From positions 1-64,000 of the forward strand of contig CANJBX010000013.1 in the NCBI GenBank assembly GCA_947472885.1: DNA of 64,000 nt, given 5' to 3'. A program made the translations under genes and the position numbers. The notes below the pieces were generated by a model. That model was not told where the DNA came from and searched no databases. It saw only the letters and a list, made by a program, of their open reading frames with translations. Positions 34,095 to 42,987 of this stretch are shown piece by piece (position 1 is the first letter of the stretch; each line of letters starts with the position of its first letter). The stretch is from Hyphomicrobiaceae bacterium. Lineage in GTDB: Bacteria; Pseudomonadota; Alphaproteobacteria; Rhizobiales; Xanthobacteraceae.

Positions 34095-34685
34095 ATGACC
34101 CTATCTCCTAGCAATTACGCCTCGCGCTACTTCGATGCGCTCGACCGCATATCGCGGGGCGTTGCCACGACTGACCTGACTCAGGCACCGATAGCCTTCG
34201 ACGACGCGATCTCGCGGTTTACGAAGATCGTAACGGACGCCAAAACTGGCCGCGGCAAGCTGATGTTTGTCGGAAACGGCGGCAGCGCATCTATTGCCAG
34301 TCATATGGCCATCGATTTCTTCAAGAACGGCGGCACCGATGCATTGGCTTTCAACGACCCGATGTTTCTGACCTGCCTTTCCAATGATCTTGGCTACGAG
34401 AATGTGTTTTCGTTTCAGGTCGAGCGGTTTGCGAGTAAGGGCGACGTTTTGATTGCGATCAGCAGCTCCGGCCGCTCGCCCAACATCTTGAACTCGGTCG
34501 CCGCCGCCCGAAAACGTGGAGCGACCGTTGTTACTTTGAGTGGATTTCGGGATGACAATCCGCTGCGGCGTCTTGGCGACCTGAATCTTTACGTCCCGTC
34601 AGGTGAATACGGATACGTCGAGTTGATTCATTGCAGTCTGTGCCACTGTGTGCTTGACGGCCTGATGAACATTCCCACCGACTGA
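34095..34685 (+). CDS. SIS-domain phosphosugar isomerase (GmhA-like)
   Basis: The 196-residue protein has the SIS phosphosugar-binding motifs FVGNGGSASIASHMAIDF and ISSSGRSPNILNSV, as in GmhA, which converts sedoheptulose 7-phosphate to a heptose 7-phosphate for LPS core or capsule heptose. The ATG at 34095 was chosen over an upstream frame extension that overlaps the previous gene. The classical heptose partners (HddA kinase, GmhB phosphatase) are not seen nearby, so the product may feed another pathway. It is notable that a sugar phosphate cyclase in the same group could share the C7 substrate. Confidence 0.78.
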   Translation: MTLSPSNYASRYFDALDRISRGVATTDLTQAPIAFDDAISRFTKIVTDAKTGRGKLMFVGNGGSASIASHMAIDFFKNGGTDALAFNDPMFLTCLSNDLGYENVFSFQVERFASKGDVLIAISSSGRSPNILNSVAAARKRGATVVTLSGFRDDNPLRRLGDLNLYVPSGEYGYVELIHCSLCHCVLDGLMNIPTD

Positions 34686-34717
34686 CATCATTAGCTAGAG
34701 GAATAAAAGAGAACGTC

Positions 34718-35815
34718 ATGGTAAAGGTAGCGCTCATTGGGTGTGGCCGCGTTGCCGGCCATCATCTGCGCTCAATAGCCGAGGTCGATGGTGCCCAGAT
34801 CGTGGCCGTGTGTGACATGGCCGAGGAGAAGGCGCGCGCCTACGGCGAGCAATATCAGATTGCCTGGTTCACCGACTACCACCGCATGCTGACGGACATG
34901 CCCGATATCGACGTCGTCGCCATCATCACACCCTCCGGCATGCACTTCGAGCATGGCATGGAAGTGATGACGCGTTATCGCAAGCACCTCATCGTTGAAA
35001 AGCCAACCTTTATGCACCCGCGGCAACTTAACGAAGCCTATGATTTTGCCGAAGATAACGGCCTGAAGATTTTTCCCGTATTCCAGAATCGCCATAACAA
35101 AGCCGTGCAACGCGTCAAGCGTGCGATCGAGAATGGCGAGCTTGGTGACATCCGGATCATGTCGGTGCGTGTCCGCTGGTGCAGGCCCCAGCGCTATTAC
35201 GACATGGCCCCTTGGCGCGGTACTTTTTCTCACGATGGCGGTTGTCTCTCCAACCAGGGAATCCATCACATCGATCTACTTCGGTATCTTGGCGGAGAAG
35301 TCGATCGTCTCAGCGCCGTTCTGCGCACACTCGGAGCGAATATTGAAGTCGAGGATGCCGCCGTCGGCACCATGACTTATTCGACCGGCGCTATCGGTGT
35401 CGTTGAAGTGACGACTGCTGCGCGCCCGGATGACTTTGAGGCGTCGCTTTCTATCGTTGCGTCGAAGGGATTGGCGCAAATCGGCGGCTTAGCCGTCAAC
35501 GAATTGCAGGTCTTTACGCCGGACCCGTCGGAATGCGTGGTGTCGAGGGAAAAAATCCCTGATGCCTACGGTTTTGGCCACACCACGGTTTATCGTAATC
35601 TTGTCGCTGATCTCGCCGGCAAAGGCACTTTTCCGGTCAATCGGCAGGATTGTCTCAATTCACTAAACCTGTTGCATGCCTTTTATCGCTCCGACGAAGT
35701 TGGCGGCTGGGTCGATGTGCCTGACGGAGTGCCCTCCGACCGGCTGGGGCGGCCAAATGACGAAATATCCGGGCTCTATCGTGTCGCCACGCCGCGTATC
35801 AGGCGTACGGTATAA
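34718..35815 (+). CDS. Gfo/Idh/MocA-family sugar dehydrogenase
   Basis: The 365-residue protein has the NAD(P) fold VALIGCGRVAGHHL, the VEKPTF motif with the catalytic-site lysine, and GGCLSNQGIHHIDLLRYLGG in the C-terminal domain. It resembles WlbA/WbpB-type oxidoreductases that oxidise C3 of nucleotide-activated amino sugars before transamination. GAGGAATAAAAGAGAA lies upstream of ATG 34718 and provides a good ribosome binding site. It is followed by a second, related gene, so the pair may perform two redox steps. Confidence 0.78.
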   Translation: MVKVALIGCGRVAGHHLRSIAEVDGAQIVAVCDMAEEKARAYGEQYQIAWFTDYHRMLTDMPDIDVVAIITPSGMHFEHGMEVMTRYRKHLIVEKPTFMHPRQLNEAYDFAEDNGLKIFPVFQNRHNKAVQRVKRAIENGELGDIRIMSVRVRWCRPQRYYDMAPWRGTFSHDGGCLSNQGIHHIDLLRYLGGEVDRLSAVLRTLGANIEVEDAAVGTMTYSTGAIGVVEVTTAARPDDFEASLSIVASKGLAQIGGLAVNELQVFTPDPSECVVSREKIPDAYGFGHTTVYRNLVADLAGKGTFPVNRQDCLNSLNLLHAFYRSDEVGGWVDVPDGVPSDRLGRPNDEISGLYRVATPRIRRTV

Positions 35816-35825
35816 GCGCCCCTTC

Positions 35826-36899
35826 ATGAAGCCCTCAAATAATCCGTCGTCTGAACAGCGCGTATTGCGCGTTGGCATCGCGGGATATGGCGTTGTCGGG
35901 AAACGCCGTCGGCATTTTATCGATCTTCATCCGCGTCTGAAAACCGTTGCCGTGTGCGATAGGGTCTTCTCGGGCACGAGCGAGGTTGATGGCGTTGTGG
36001 CCTATACGAATGCTCAGGACTTGCTGAAGGAAGATCTAGATATTCTTTTTGTCTGCCTCACCAATGACGTGGCAGCCGACGTAACCATTGCCGGGCTGGA
36101 ACGCGGACTGCATGTGTTCTGTGAAAAACCCCCCGGCCGAGATTTGACCGACGTTGCGCGCGTCATCGCTTGTGAACGGAAGCATCCCGGCCAAAAGCTC
36201 AAGTACGGTTTTAATCATCGCTATCATGAATCGGTGGTTGATGCTTTGCGCATCGTACATTCGGGTGAGCTTGGCGATGTCATTAACATGCGCGGGATTT
36301 ACGGGAAGTCGCGCTTTATCAGTTTCGGGAAAGATTCCGATTGGCGTGTTGAGCGCGCCGTTGCGGGCGGCGGAATTTTGCTGGATCAAGGCATTCATTT
36401 GCTCGATTTGATCCGTTTGTTTGGCGGCGAGTTTGAAGAAGTTCACAGCATCGTCACCAACGATTTCTGGCGTCACGACGTTGAGGACAATGCTTATGCC
36501 TTGATGCGAAGCGACCGGGGTGTCGTCGCTTCGGTGCATTCGACGGCGACCCAATGGCGGCATCGCTTTTCACTGGAAATTACGCTTTCGAAGGGGGCGA
36601 TTGTACTGAGCGGCATTCTCTCGGGATCCAAGAGTTACGGCGCTGAGACGATGACTGTGGTATTTGCCGCGGAAGACGATGGCGGCGATCCGCGCGAACA
36701 GAAAACGAGCTATAAAGTTGATCCTTCGTGGGCCAACGAAATCGCGGAGTTCTCCGACACAATATTGAACGACGGGACGGTGGCGAATGGTTCGTCGAAG
36801 GACGCGCTGCGGACCATGCAGCTCGTGTACCGGATTTATTGCGCGGACCCAGTTTGGCTCGCTCGCTGGAATTTGAACGACAAAGTCCAGATCGATTAA
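35826..36899 (+). CDS. Second Gfo/Idh/MocA-family sugar dehydrogenase
   Basis: ATG 35826 was chosen because a longer in-frame reading from 35676 would overlap the preceding gene by 140 bases. The 357-residue protein has VGIAGYGVVGKRRR, CEKPPG (the EKP motif), and GGGILLDQGIHLLDLIRLFGG. The substrate is unknown, though members of this family act on cyclitols and on nucleotide sugars. An inositol or cyclitol dehydrogenase role would fit the sugar phosphate cyclase downstream. Confidence 0.76.
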   Translation: MKPSNNPSSEQRVLRVGIAGYGVVGKRRRHFIDLHPRLKTVAVCDRVFSGTSEVDGVVAYTNAQDLLKEDLDILFVCLTNDVAADVTIAGLERGLHVFCEKPPGRDLTDVARVIACERKHPGQKLKYGFNHRYHESVVDALRIVHSGELGDVINMRGIYGKSRFISFGKDSDWRVERAVAGGGILLDQGIHLLDLIRLFGGEFEEVHSIVTNDFWRHDVEDNAYALMRSDRGVVASVHSTATQWRHRFSLEITLSKGAIVLSGILSGSKSYGAETMTVVFAAEDDGGDPREQKTSYKVDPSWANEIAEFSDTILNDGTVANGSSKDALRTMQLVYRIYCADPVWLARWNLNDKVQID

Positions 36900-36910
36900 A
36901 GGCAAATGGT

Positions 36911-37678
36911 ATGACGAAGATTGTTGGTCTTATCCCAGCCCGCATGAAGGCGAGCCGCTTTCCGGGGAAGCCTCTCGCCCTTATTCATGGCAGGCCGATG
37001 ATCGAACATGTTTGGCATCGGGCAGCGATGTACGGCAAATGGTCCGGACTGTTTATCTGCACCTGTGATGAAGAGATCGCGGCCTTTGCTCGGTCCAAGA
37101 ACCTTCCTGTCATTATGACAGCGGATACGCATACGCGCGCGCTCGACCGTGTCGCGGAAGGTGCAGAAAAGTGCGGGCTTGCGCTCGCACCTGACGATAT
37201 TGTCGTCTGTGTTCAAGGCGACGAGCCGATGATGCAACCCGACATGATCGATGCGGTTTGCAGCCCGTTCTTCGAGGATGCCACAGTTGAAGGAACAGTG
37301 CTGGGTATGCACGTCGTAGATGAGGAAGTGTTCCTCAATCCAGATACCGTTAAAATAGTTCACGATATTAATAGTGACGTTCTCTATACGTCGCGTGCGC
37401 CGATCCCTTACTGCAGGACTTTCACGCCGGATCTCGGCGCGAGACGAATTTATGGAATTCTGGCATTTCGTCAGCATTACCTGAAAAAATTTACAGAGCT
37501 GCCGCCGACGCCCCTTGAGTTGTTAGAAGCCTGTGACAGCAATCGCATTTGCGGGACGGGGTTGCGCCAGCGGGTGGCTTTCTATCCGAATATTCCTTCG
37601 TTCTCGGTTGATAGCGCCGTCGATCTGAAAATCGTAGAGCGGGAAATTCTCAAGGATATCTGCTGGGGAAAATACTGA
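36911..37678 (+). CDS. KdsB-like CMP-ulosonate cytidylyltransferase
   Basis: The 255-residue protein starts IVGLIPARMKASRFPGKPLA, the CMP-Kdo synthetase signature, and has VQGDEPMM with the metal-binding Asp, and SRAPIPYCR. Housekeeping KdsB is about 245-250 residues, so the length fits. Being in a sugar module and not with kdsA or lpxK, it is probably a paralogue that activates a modified ulosonic acid; the KdnB/KdnA-like pair at 5.3-7.7 kb could supply an 8-amino-Kdo. ATG 36911 was preferred to earlier in-frame starts that run back into the dehydrogenase gene. Confidence 0.78.
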   Translation: MTKIVGLIPARMKASRFPGKPLALIHGRPMIEHVWHRAAMYGKWSGLFICTCDEEIAAFARSKNLPVIMTADTHTRALDRVAEGAEKCGLALAPDDIVVCVQGDEPMMQPDMIDAVCSPFFEDATVEGTVLGMHVVDEEVFLNPDTVKIVHDINSDVLYTSRAPIPYCRTFTPDLGARRIYGILAFRQHYLKKFTELPPTPLELLEACDSNRICGTGLRQRVAFYPNIPSFSVDSAVDLKIVEREILKDICWGKY

Positions 37679-37680
37679 CG

Positions 37681-38397
37681 ATGGGTTCCCTCGCTGGAAA
37701 AATTGCCGTTGTTACGGGTGCGACCCGCGGAATTGGCTATGCGATCGCAGAGCGTTTTCTGGCTGACGGCGCAGAGGTGTTGGTAACCGGCCGTTCAGTT
37801 GGCGACAAGGGGCCGAATGGTAGCAAATACTTCGCCGTTGATTTTGAGGAACAGGAGTCGCTGGACCGTTTCTTGAACGCGCTTGTCCCTCTCGCTCCAG
37901 ATATCCTGATCAATAACGCCGGCATTAATAAAATCGGGCCTTTTGCCGAAATCGAACAGGCTGACTTTGAAAGAATTCAACGGGTCAACCTGCTCGCGCC
38001 TTTTGCGATCAGCAAGGCGGTGTTGGCGGGAATGCGCCAAAAGAAGTGGGGGCGCATTATTTCGATCAGCTCCATCTGGGGCAAACTCAGTCGCAGCGGG
38101 CGTGCCAGTTATTCAGCAAGCAAGTTTGCGCTTGATGGTATGACCGTTGCGATGGCCGCCGAAGTTTCCGCCGATGGTGTCATGGTCAATTGCATTGCCC
38201 CAGGCTTCATCGATACCGAACTGACGCGCCGGGTTGTTGGCCCCGCTGAAATGGATGCGTTACTCGCGCAGGTTCCTGCGCGTCGGCTGGGGCAGCCTGC
38301 GGAAATCGCCGCTTTTGTTTCCTGGCTGGCAGGCCCTGAGAACACATACATAACCGGCCAGAACATCGCCGTGGACGGAGGATTTACCCGTGTCTGA
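37681..38397 (+). CDS. Short-chain dehydrogenase/reductase
   Basis: The 238-residue classical SDR has VVTGATRGIGYAIAERF for NAD(P) binding, LINNAGI, the catalytic YSASK (with the serine in ISSIWGK), and an ending VDGGFTRV as in FabG-like proteins. It starts 2 bases after the KdsB-like gene and overlaps the cyclase gene by 8 bases, so it works in the same pathway. The reaction is presumably oxidation or reduction of a ring hydroxyl. Confidence 0.8.
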   Translation: MGSLAGKIAVVTGATRGIGYAIAERFLADGAEVLVTGRSVGDKGPNGSKYFAVDFEEQESLDRFLNALVPLAPDILINNAGINKIGPFAEIEQADFERIQRVNLLAPFAISKAVLAGMRQKKWGRIISISSIWGKLSRSGRASYSASKFALDGMTVAMAAEVSADGVMVNCIAPGFIDTELTRRVVGPAEMDALLAQVPARRLGQPAEIAAFVSWLAGPENTYITGQNIAVDGGFTRV

Positions 38398-39466
38398 GTC
38401 GCTATCAATCAAGTCCCACGTCGGCCCTTATCACGTTGCCTTTGCCGATGATGCGGTGACGCTCGCGGCCGCCGTGCAGGACGTGCATGTGATAGTGGAT
38501 CGACGGGTGGCAGAACTGCACAAAGGGGAACTTGCGCCGCTTTTGTCTGGAAATTCGGTCCTGCAACTGGAGGCGACCGAAAAGAACAAGGCGCTCGAGC
38601 GCATGCCGGAGTTCGTCGCAGAACTGCTGAAACGTGGCATCCGCAAAGACCATCATTTGCTGGCAATCGGCGGTGGCATCATCCAGGACATCACATGTTT
38701 TCTTTCGGCAACCTTGATGCGCGGCATCGACTGGATGTTCTTGCCGACGACGCTTTTGGCACAGTGCGATTCCTGCATCGGGTCGAAAAGTTCGATCAAC
38801 AGCGGCGATACAAAGAACATTGTGGGCACGTTTACGCCGCCCAGCCAGGTCTGGATATCTGGACGTTTCCTTCCTTCGCTCGATGAGCGCGATTTAAGGT
38901 CCGGCGTTGGTGAAATGCTCAAGGTCCACGCGATCGATGGTCCAGCCTCATTCGACCGGCTCGCGCGCGATTACGACAGTCTGTTTTCTAACCCGAACAA
39001 GATGCTCGAATACATTCATCGCGCGCTCGTGATAAAAAAGCCTTTTATCGAGGCCGATGAGTTCGATCTCGGTGTTAGGAATGTCCTCAATTTTGGTCAC
39101 AGCTTCGGTCACGCTATTGAAGCTGCGACGGACTTCGGTGTGCCGCACGGTATTGCCGTCACGATCGGAATGGATGTTGCGCTGGAAGTTGCCAGAGGCA
39201 TAGGTATGACCGGCGAAGACACGGTGACGCGTATGCGGTCGACGTTACGGCGCAATGCGCGAGGCTTTCTGAATGTCCCCGTGCCAATGGACCGCTTTTT
39301 GACCGCACTTTCAAAAGATAAGAAGAACCGGGGCAGCGGAACCGCAACCGTTGTTCTTCCGCACAGTGACGGCAAGATTGCCCGCTCGATCCAGCCGGTT
39401 GACGAAAGATTCCGGCATCTTTGTGCAAGATACTTTGAATCAGCTTCACGAGAGCACGCGGCCTAG
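38390..39466 (+). CDS. Sugar phosphate cyclase (3-dehydroquinate synthase-like)
   Basis: The 358-residue protein has the cyclase family plan: GGGIIQDITCF (94-104, GGGVVGD in AroB), RGIDWMFLPTTLLAQCDS, IGSKSSIN in place of GGKTAVN, the metal ligand Glu175 in GVGEMLK, and the His ligands in NFGHSFGHAIE (235-244) and HGIA (253). The metal site is kept but several substrate-contact positions differ from AroB. Relatives close 7-carbon sugar phosphates into cyclitols. This suggests a carbocyclic glycan unit and not aromatic amino acid synthesis. The start is GTG 38390, overlapping the SDR gene. Confidence 0.75.
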   Translation: MSESLSIKSHVGPYHVAFADDAVTLAAAVQDVHVIVDRRVAELHKGELAPLLSGNSVLQLEATEKNKALERMPEFVAELLKRGIRKDHHLLAIGGGIIQDITCFLSATLMRGIDWMFLPTTLLAQCDSCIGSKSSINSGDTKNIVGTFTPPSQVWISGRFLPSLDERDLRSGVGEMLKVHAIDGPASFDRLARDYDSLFSNPNKMLEYIHRALVIKKPFIEADEFDLGVRNVLNFGHSFGHAIEAATDFGVPHGIAVTIGMDVALEVARGIGMTGEDTVTRMRSTLRRNARGFLNVPVPMDRFLTALSKDKKNRGSGTATVVLPHSDGKIARSIQPVDERFRHLCARYFESASREHAA

Positions 39467-39481
39467 CGCCGGGATTTGGAT

Positions 39482-40258
39482 ATGCCCAGGAACATCGCAT
39501 ATCAGACCCCGCATCTTGCGCGCTATTTCCAGGCGCACCGCCGGAAATGGGATGAGTTTTACGCATCGGAACGCTGGATTTTTGAACGCGTCGCGGGCAG
39601 TGGCCGGAAATTCGGTCAGGTGCTTGATGTGGGTTGCGCCGTCGGAGGACTGGCTAACGCATTCGGCGAACGGTTCGCCATCGACGACTATACCGGTGTG
39701 GATATCAGCGAAGAAACTATCACAATCGCCCGGCAGGGCGCCGGAGCATTACCCTTTCCGGCGGCCTTTATCGCAGCCGATATCTGTGATTGCCCTCAGC
39801 TCGGTGCCAGGAAATTTGACCTTGTTGTGGGACTGAGTGTGATCGACTGGAATATTGATGCTTCCGGTATGCTTGCCGCGTGTTGGGACAGGGTTGCGCC
39901 GGGCGGAAGTCTTGTTCTCTCCCTTCGGCTTACGCCGGGAAAGGCGGTTTGCGACATCGATAAGAGCTATCAGATTATTTCTGATGGAATCGCCGCGCCG
40001 GAAGCTGCTGGCGAGCGCGCCCAATACACCGTTTTTAATACCCTCGACGCTTTTCACATGTTGGGGCGTTGTGATCCTGCGCCTTCAGACATACTCGCGT
40101 ATGGCTATTGGGGAAAGCCTTCAAGCACCGCGACGACACCGTTCGACAAACTCGTTTTTGCTGTTGTTTCGGTGCGCAAGGCAATCCAGGCCGGAGACGC
40201 TATCGCGCCGAGCGTTGAGCTTCATCTTCCTGTGACCGCTTTTCCCGAGGCCTTGTGA
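39482..40258 (+). CDS. SAM-dependent methyltransferase
   Basis: The 258-residue protein has methyltransferase motif I as VLDVGCAVGGLANAF (about residue 50) and VDISEETITIARQ, FDLVVGLSVIDW. ATG 39482 was used; an in-frame TTG lies two codons earlier. The protein probably methylates the sugar made by this module or a lipid-linked intermediate. It is coupled to the next gene by a 4-base GTGA overlap. Confidence 0.7.
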   Translation: MPRNIAYQTPHLARYFQAHRRKWDEFYASERWIFERVAGSGRKFGQVLDVGCAVGGLANAFGERFAIDDYTGVDISEETITIARQGAGALPFPAAFIAADICDCPQLGARKFDLVVGLSVIDWNIDASGMLAACWDRVAPGGSLVLSLRLTPGKAVCDIDKSYQIISDGIAAPEAAGERAQYTVFNTLDAFHMLGRCDPAPSDILAYGYWGKPSSTATTPFDKLVFAVVSVRKAIQAGDAIAPSVELHLPVTAFPEAL

Positions 40259-42129
40259 AAGCATCTGTCGGACTTGCGCCGGCTGACGTCTGCATTGTTG
40301 GCCAAGATTGGGATGGGCTCTGGGATGGCTGCTTGCTGCCGGCGGAAACGCGGTCACTTTGGTATTTCGGCAACGACTACGTCCGCTTCAAACTGCTGAG
40401 TGCGACCCTTCCTTCGGAAATCATTGAAGGAATGGTTGGCGATATCGTCAACGCGGTAGCCTGGCGTATTAGACGATCCGTTATCGATAGTGACATTAAT
40501 CTGGCCTCCAGGCGATTTCCGATTTCGTGGCTTGCGAGCGATATTGCAGAGCCAAATCCCTATGTTTGCGATTTCTATCTCGATCTTTGCCGGGGAATTG
40601 CATTGGTCGAAGCCGTGCGCGCAGGCGGCAAGTTATTTGTGGTGGTTGACGATGACGCTCTAGGGCGTTCGTTAGCTGACGTCTGTCGGCGTGCGGGAAT
40701 AACAGTTCGGTGGCAAGGGCCAAGTATAAAAAGTGCGACGTTGTTTCGGGCGATAAAGGAAAATCTTTCCTTTCTGCGGGCGTGGCTACGTGAGCGGAGA
40801 GCGATCAGCCGCCACGGCCACCTTAAAGCCGAACGGCTAAAAGACACTTGCTTGTGGTTTTTGACCTGGGCCGGTGCCGATACATTTCCCTCAGATGTTG
40901 CCGTAACAAGGGATGGTTTCTTTGGCCTTGTGCCTTCCTGGTTGCGAGAGCAGGGTTTGAATACCGGATTTCTCGCCAATCCGATGGTTTGGGTTGCGCC
41001 TGTGAATGCAATTGCGAGAAACGTTGCTGAATCCGCCACGCCTGCGGGATTGATCGGCAGCTTTTCCAAACTATCAGGTGTCGTGCTCGCCTATGCTGCT
41101 TATTTCGCTTTTCCTTTTGCAGTCCGTCGCAACATAGTTTTTGAGGGGATCGATCTCTCCCCACTGGTTCGGCTAGCGATTTCGCGAGTCATGGCATCGT
41201 CTCGCTTGCTGTACGCCGCGTTATACTCGCGCCTAGCTCAAGGCTTGAAGCAGCACGGTTTTGCACCACGCGTGGTGATGTATACTTACGAAAATCAGCC
41301 GTGGGAAAAGACCATGCTTGCCGGGTTTCGACGAGATTTGCCCGGTACAGTTCTGGTTGGCGTTCAACACGCGCCGATTGCGGAGCGTTTCCTCAGCGGA
41401 CATCCGAGCACTCAACAATGGAATGATGGTTCTGCGCCCGACATTCTGGTGACCATCGGCGAAGAGTTCCGAGAGAGGCTGATTACGCTTGGCGCCAAGC
41501 GCGAGCGGCTCATGGTTGGTGGAGCTATACGTCATCCGAAGCTGTATGGTGATGCGCCTTCACGCGCAGAGACTCCTTCACAGAAGTCAAACATCGTACT
41601 GGCAAGTTGCCCTGCCGACGTTGGCCAGGCCGTAGAACTGCTGCATAAAGGCGCCCAGGCAATTTTAGGCATGGAAGGCGTGGAATTCGTCGCAAACTTT
41701 CATCCGCATACTGGATCGGCTTTCCGAAATGCGGTGAAGGAAAAGCTTTCGCTGCTTGGCGTTGAGGGCGTGGTTCGATTTGTAGAAGGGACGGCATCCG
41801 ATTGGCTGGAGCGTGCTTCGGTCCTTCTATATAATTCTTCGACTACCTGTTTCGAAGCCGCAGCAGCGGGCGTGCCGGCCATTTATGTCGGCCCCTCAAC
41901 CGGTCTTGATCTCGATAATATGCCGGACGAATACCCGCTGAAGGGGCGTCGGCCGGAAACCATAAGAAAGTTGATCGAGCGGATTTTGACTGACCCGGCT
42001 TTCGCGTCTAGCCAGCTTGAAAGTGCTCTTGTTCATTTCCGGCGCTGTATAGCAACACCGAAGTCCGAGATGTGGGCAGAAATCGCCCATCATGCGATGG
42101 CAATCGCAGGAAATAAGGCGATCCCATGA
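40255..42129 (+). CDS. Uncharacterised large GT-B-like surface carbohydrate protein
   Basis: A 624-residue protein of a kind found in polysaccharide loci and not firmly assignable by eye. The middle (about residues 340-420) has YTYENQPWEKTML and VLVGVQHAPIAERFL, and the C-terminal lobe has FVANFHPHTGSAFR and LLYNSSTTCFEAAAAGVPAI, the donor-site arrangement of GT-B enzymes. The N-terminal 300 residues are of unknown role, with hydrophobic stretches near residue 275. The start is GTG 40255. Its DNA is less GC-rich than the flanks. A transfer of a CMP-activated sugar is one possibility. Confidence 0.58.
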   Translation: MKASVGLAPADVCIVGQDWDGLWDGCLLPAETRSLWYFGNDYVRFKLLSATLPSEIIEGMVGDIVNAVAWRIRRSVIDSDINLASRRFPISWLASDIAEPNPYVCDFYLDLCRGIALVEAVRAGGKLFVVVDDDALGRSLADVCRRAGITVRWQGPSIKSATLFRAIKENLSFLRAWLRERRAISRHGHLKAERLKDTCLWFLTWAGADTFPSDVAVTRDGFFGLVPSWLREQGLNTGFLANPMVWVAPVNAIARNVAESATPAGLIGSFSKLSGVVLAYAAYFAFPFAVRRNIVFEGIDLSPLVRLAISRVMASSRLLYAALYSRLAQGLKQHGFAPRVVMYTYENQPWEKTMLAGFRRDLPGTVLVGVQHAPIAERFLSGHPSTQQWNDGSAPDILVTIGEEFRERLITLGAKRERLMVGGAIRHPKLYGDAPSRAETPSQKSNIVLASCPADVGQAVELLHKGAQAILGMEGVEFVANFHPHTGSAFRNAVKEKLSLLGVEGVVRFVEGTASDWLERASVLLYNSSTTCFEAAAAGVPAIYVGPSTGLDLDNMPDEYPLKGRRPETIRKLIERILTDPAFASSQLESALVHFRRCIATPKSEMWAEIAHHAMAIAGNKAIP

Positions 42130-42204
42130 CGCGCCCATCCGGTGTCCGGCTATAACTGCAGAATATTTTCTTGAGCGAATCGACAACAACCTAAGGGGCG
42201 TACA

Positions 42205-42987
42205 TTGAAAGTTGTCATTCTTTGCGGCGGACAGGGTACGCGCATCCGCGGCGTTGCCGATGACTTGCCCAAGCCGATGATTCCGGTCGGCGGGTATCCG
42301 ATCCTGTGGCACATCATGAGCGGTTACGCCGCCGCGGGCTTCAAGGATTTTGTCCTGTGCCTCGGCTACAAGAGCCACGCAATCAAGGACTTTTTCCTCA
42401 ACTACAACACGCGCATCTCCGACTTCACGGTCGATTTCAGCCGCAGCGGCGAAATCACCATCGAGAACGGCCAGCGCAATATCAACTGGCGCGTTACGCT
42501 GGCGGAAACCGGCAATGACACGCTCACCGGCTCCCGCCTGAAGCGGATCGAACGGCACATCGGTGACGATGAATTCATGCTGACCTACGGCGATGGCGTC
42601 AGCAACGTCGACCTCAAATCGCTGATCGCATTCCACCGCAAGCACAAGCCCATCGTCACGGTAAGCGGCGTGCGCCCGCCGGGCCGGTTCGGCGAGATCG
42701 AACACAGCGCCGAGGGCCGCGTCAGCGAGTTCAACGAGAAACCGCAGACCACTGGCGGACGCATCTCGGGCGGGTTCTTTGTCTGTGACAAACGCCTGTT
42801 CAGCTTTCTCGACGCATCGCGGGAAGATCAGGTGCTGGAGGCCGAAGCCCTGCAGCGCATCGCCCGCGAAGGGCAGATGGCGATGTATCCGCATGACGGG
42901 TTCTGGCAATGCATGGATACCTATCGCGACTATGCGCTGCTCAACGACATGTATGACAAGGACAAGGCGCCGTGGAAAGTCTGGTAG
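42205..42987 (+). CDS. rfbF: Glucose-1-phosphate cytidylyltransferase
   Basis: The 260-residue protein starts at TTG 42205 with AAGGGGCG a few bases upstream, and shows LCGGQGTRIRGVADDLPKPM and YGDGVSNVDL. It makes CDP-glucose from CTP and glucose-1-phosphate, the first step to CDP-linked 6-deoxyhexoses such as paratose, tyvelose, abequose or 6-deoxyaltrose. It is followed by rfbG, with a 16-base overlap. The gap of about 75 bases before it may hold a promoter, since codon use returns to high GC here. Confidence 0.9.
   Translation: MKVVILCGGQGTRIRGVADDLPKPMIPVGGYPILWHIMSGYAAAGFKDFVLCLGYKSHAIKDFFLNYNTRISDFTVDFSRSGEITIENGQRNINWRVTLAETGNDTLTGSRLKRIERHIGDDEFMLTYGDGVSNVDLKSLIAFHRKHKPIVTVSGVRPPGRFGEIEHSAEGRVSEFNEKPQTTGGRISGGFFVCDKRLFSFLDASREDQVLEAEALQRIAREGQMAMYPHDGFWQCMDTYRDYALLNDMYDKDKAPWKVW

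Noticed and set aside
41896-42909. Minus-strand open frame of about 337 codons opposite rfbF
   Set aside because: It runs across the end of one real gene and most of rfbF, with shadow-like composition.
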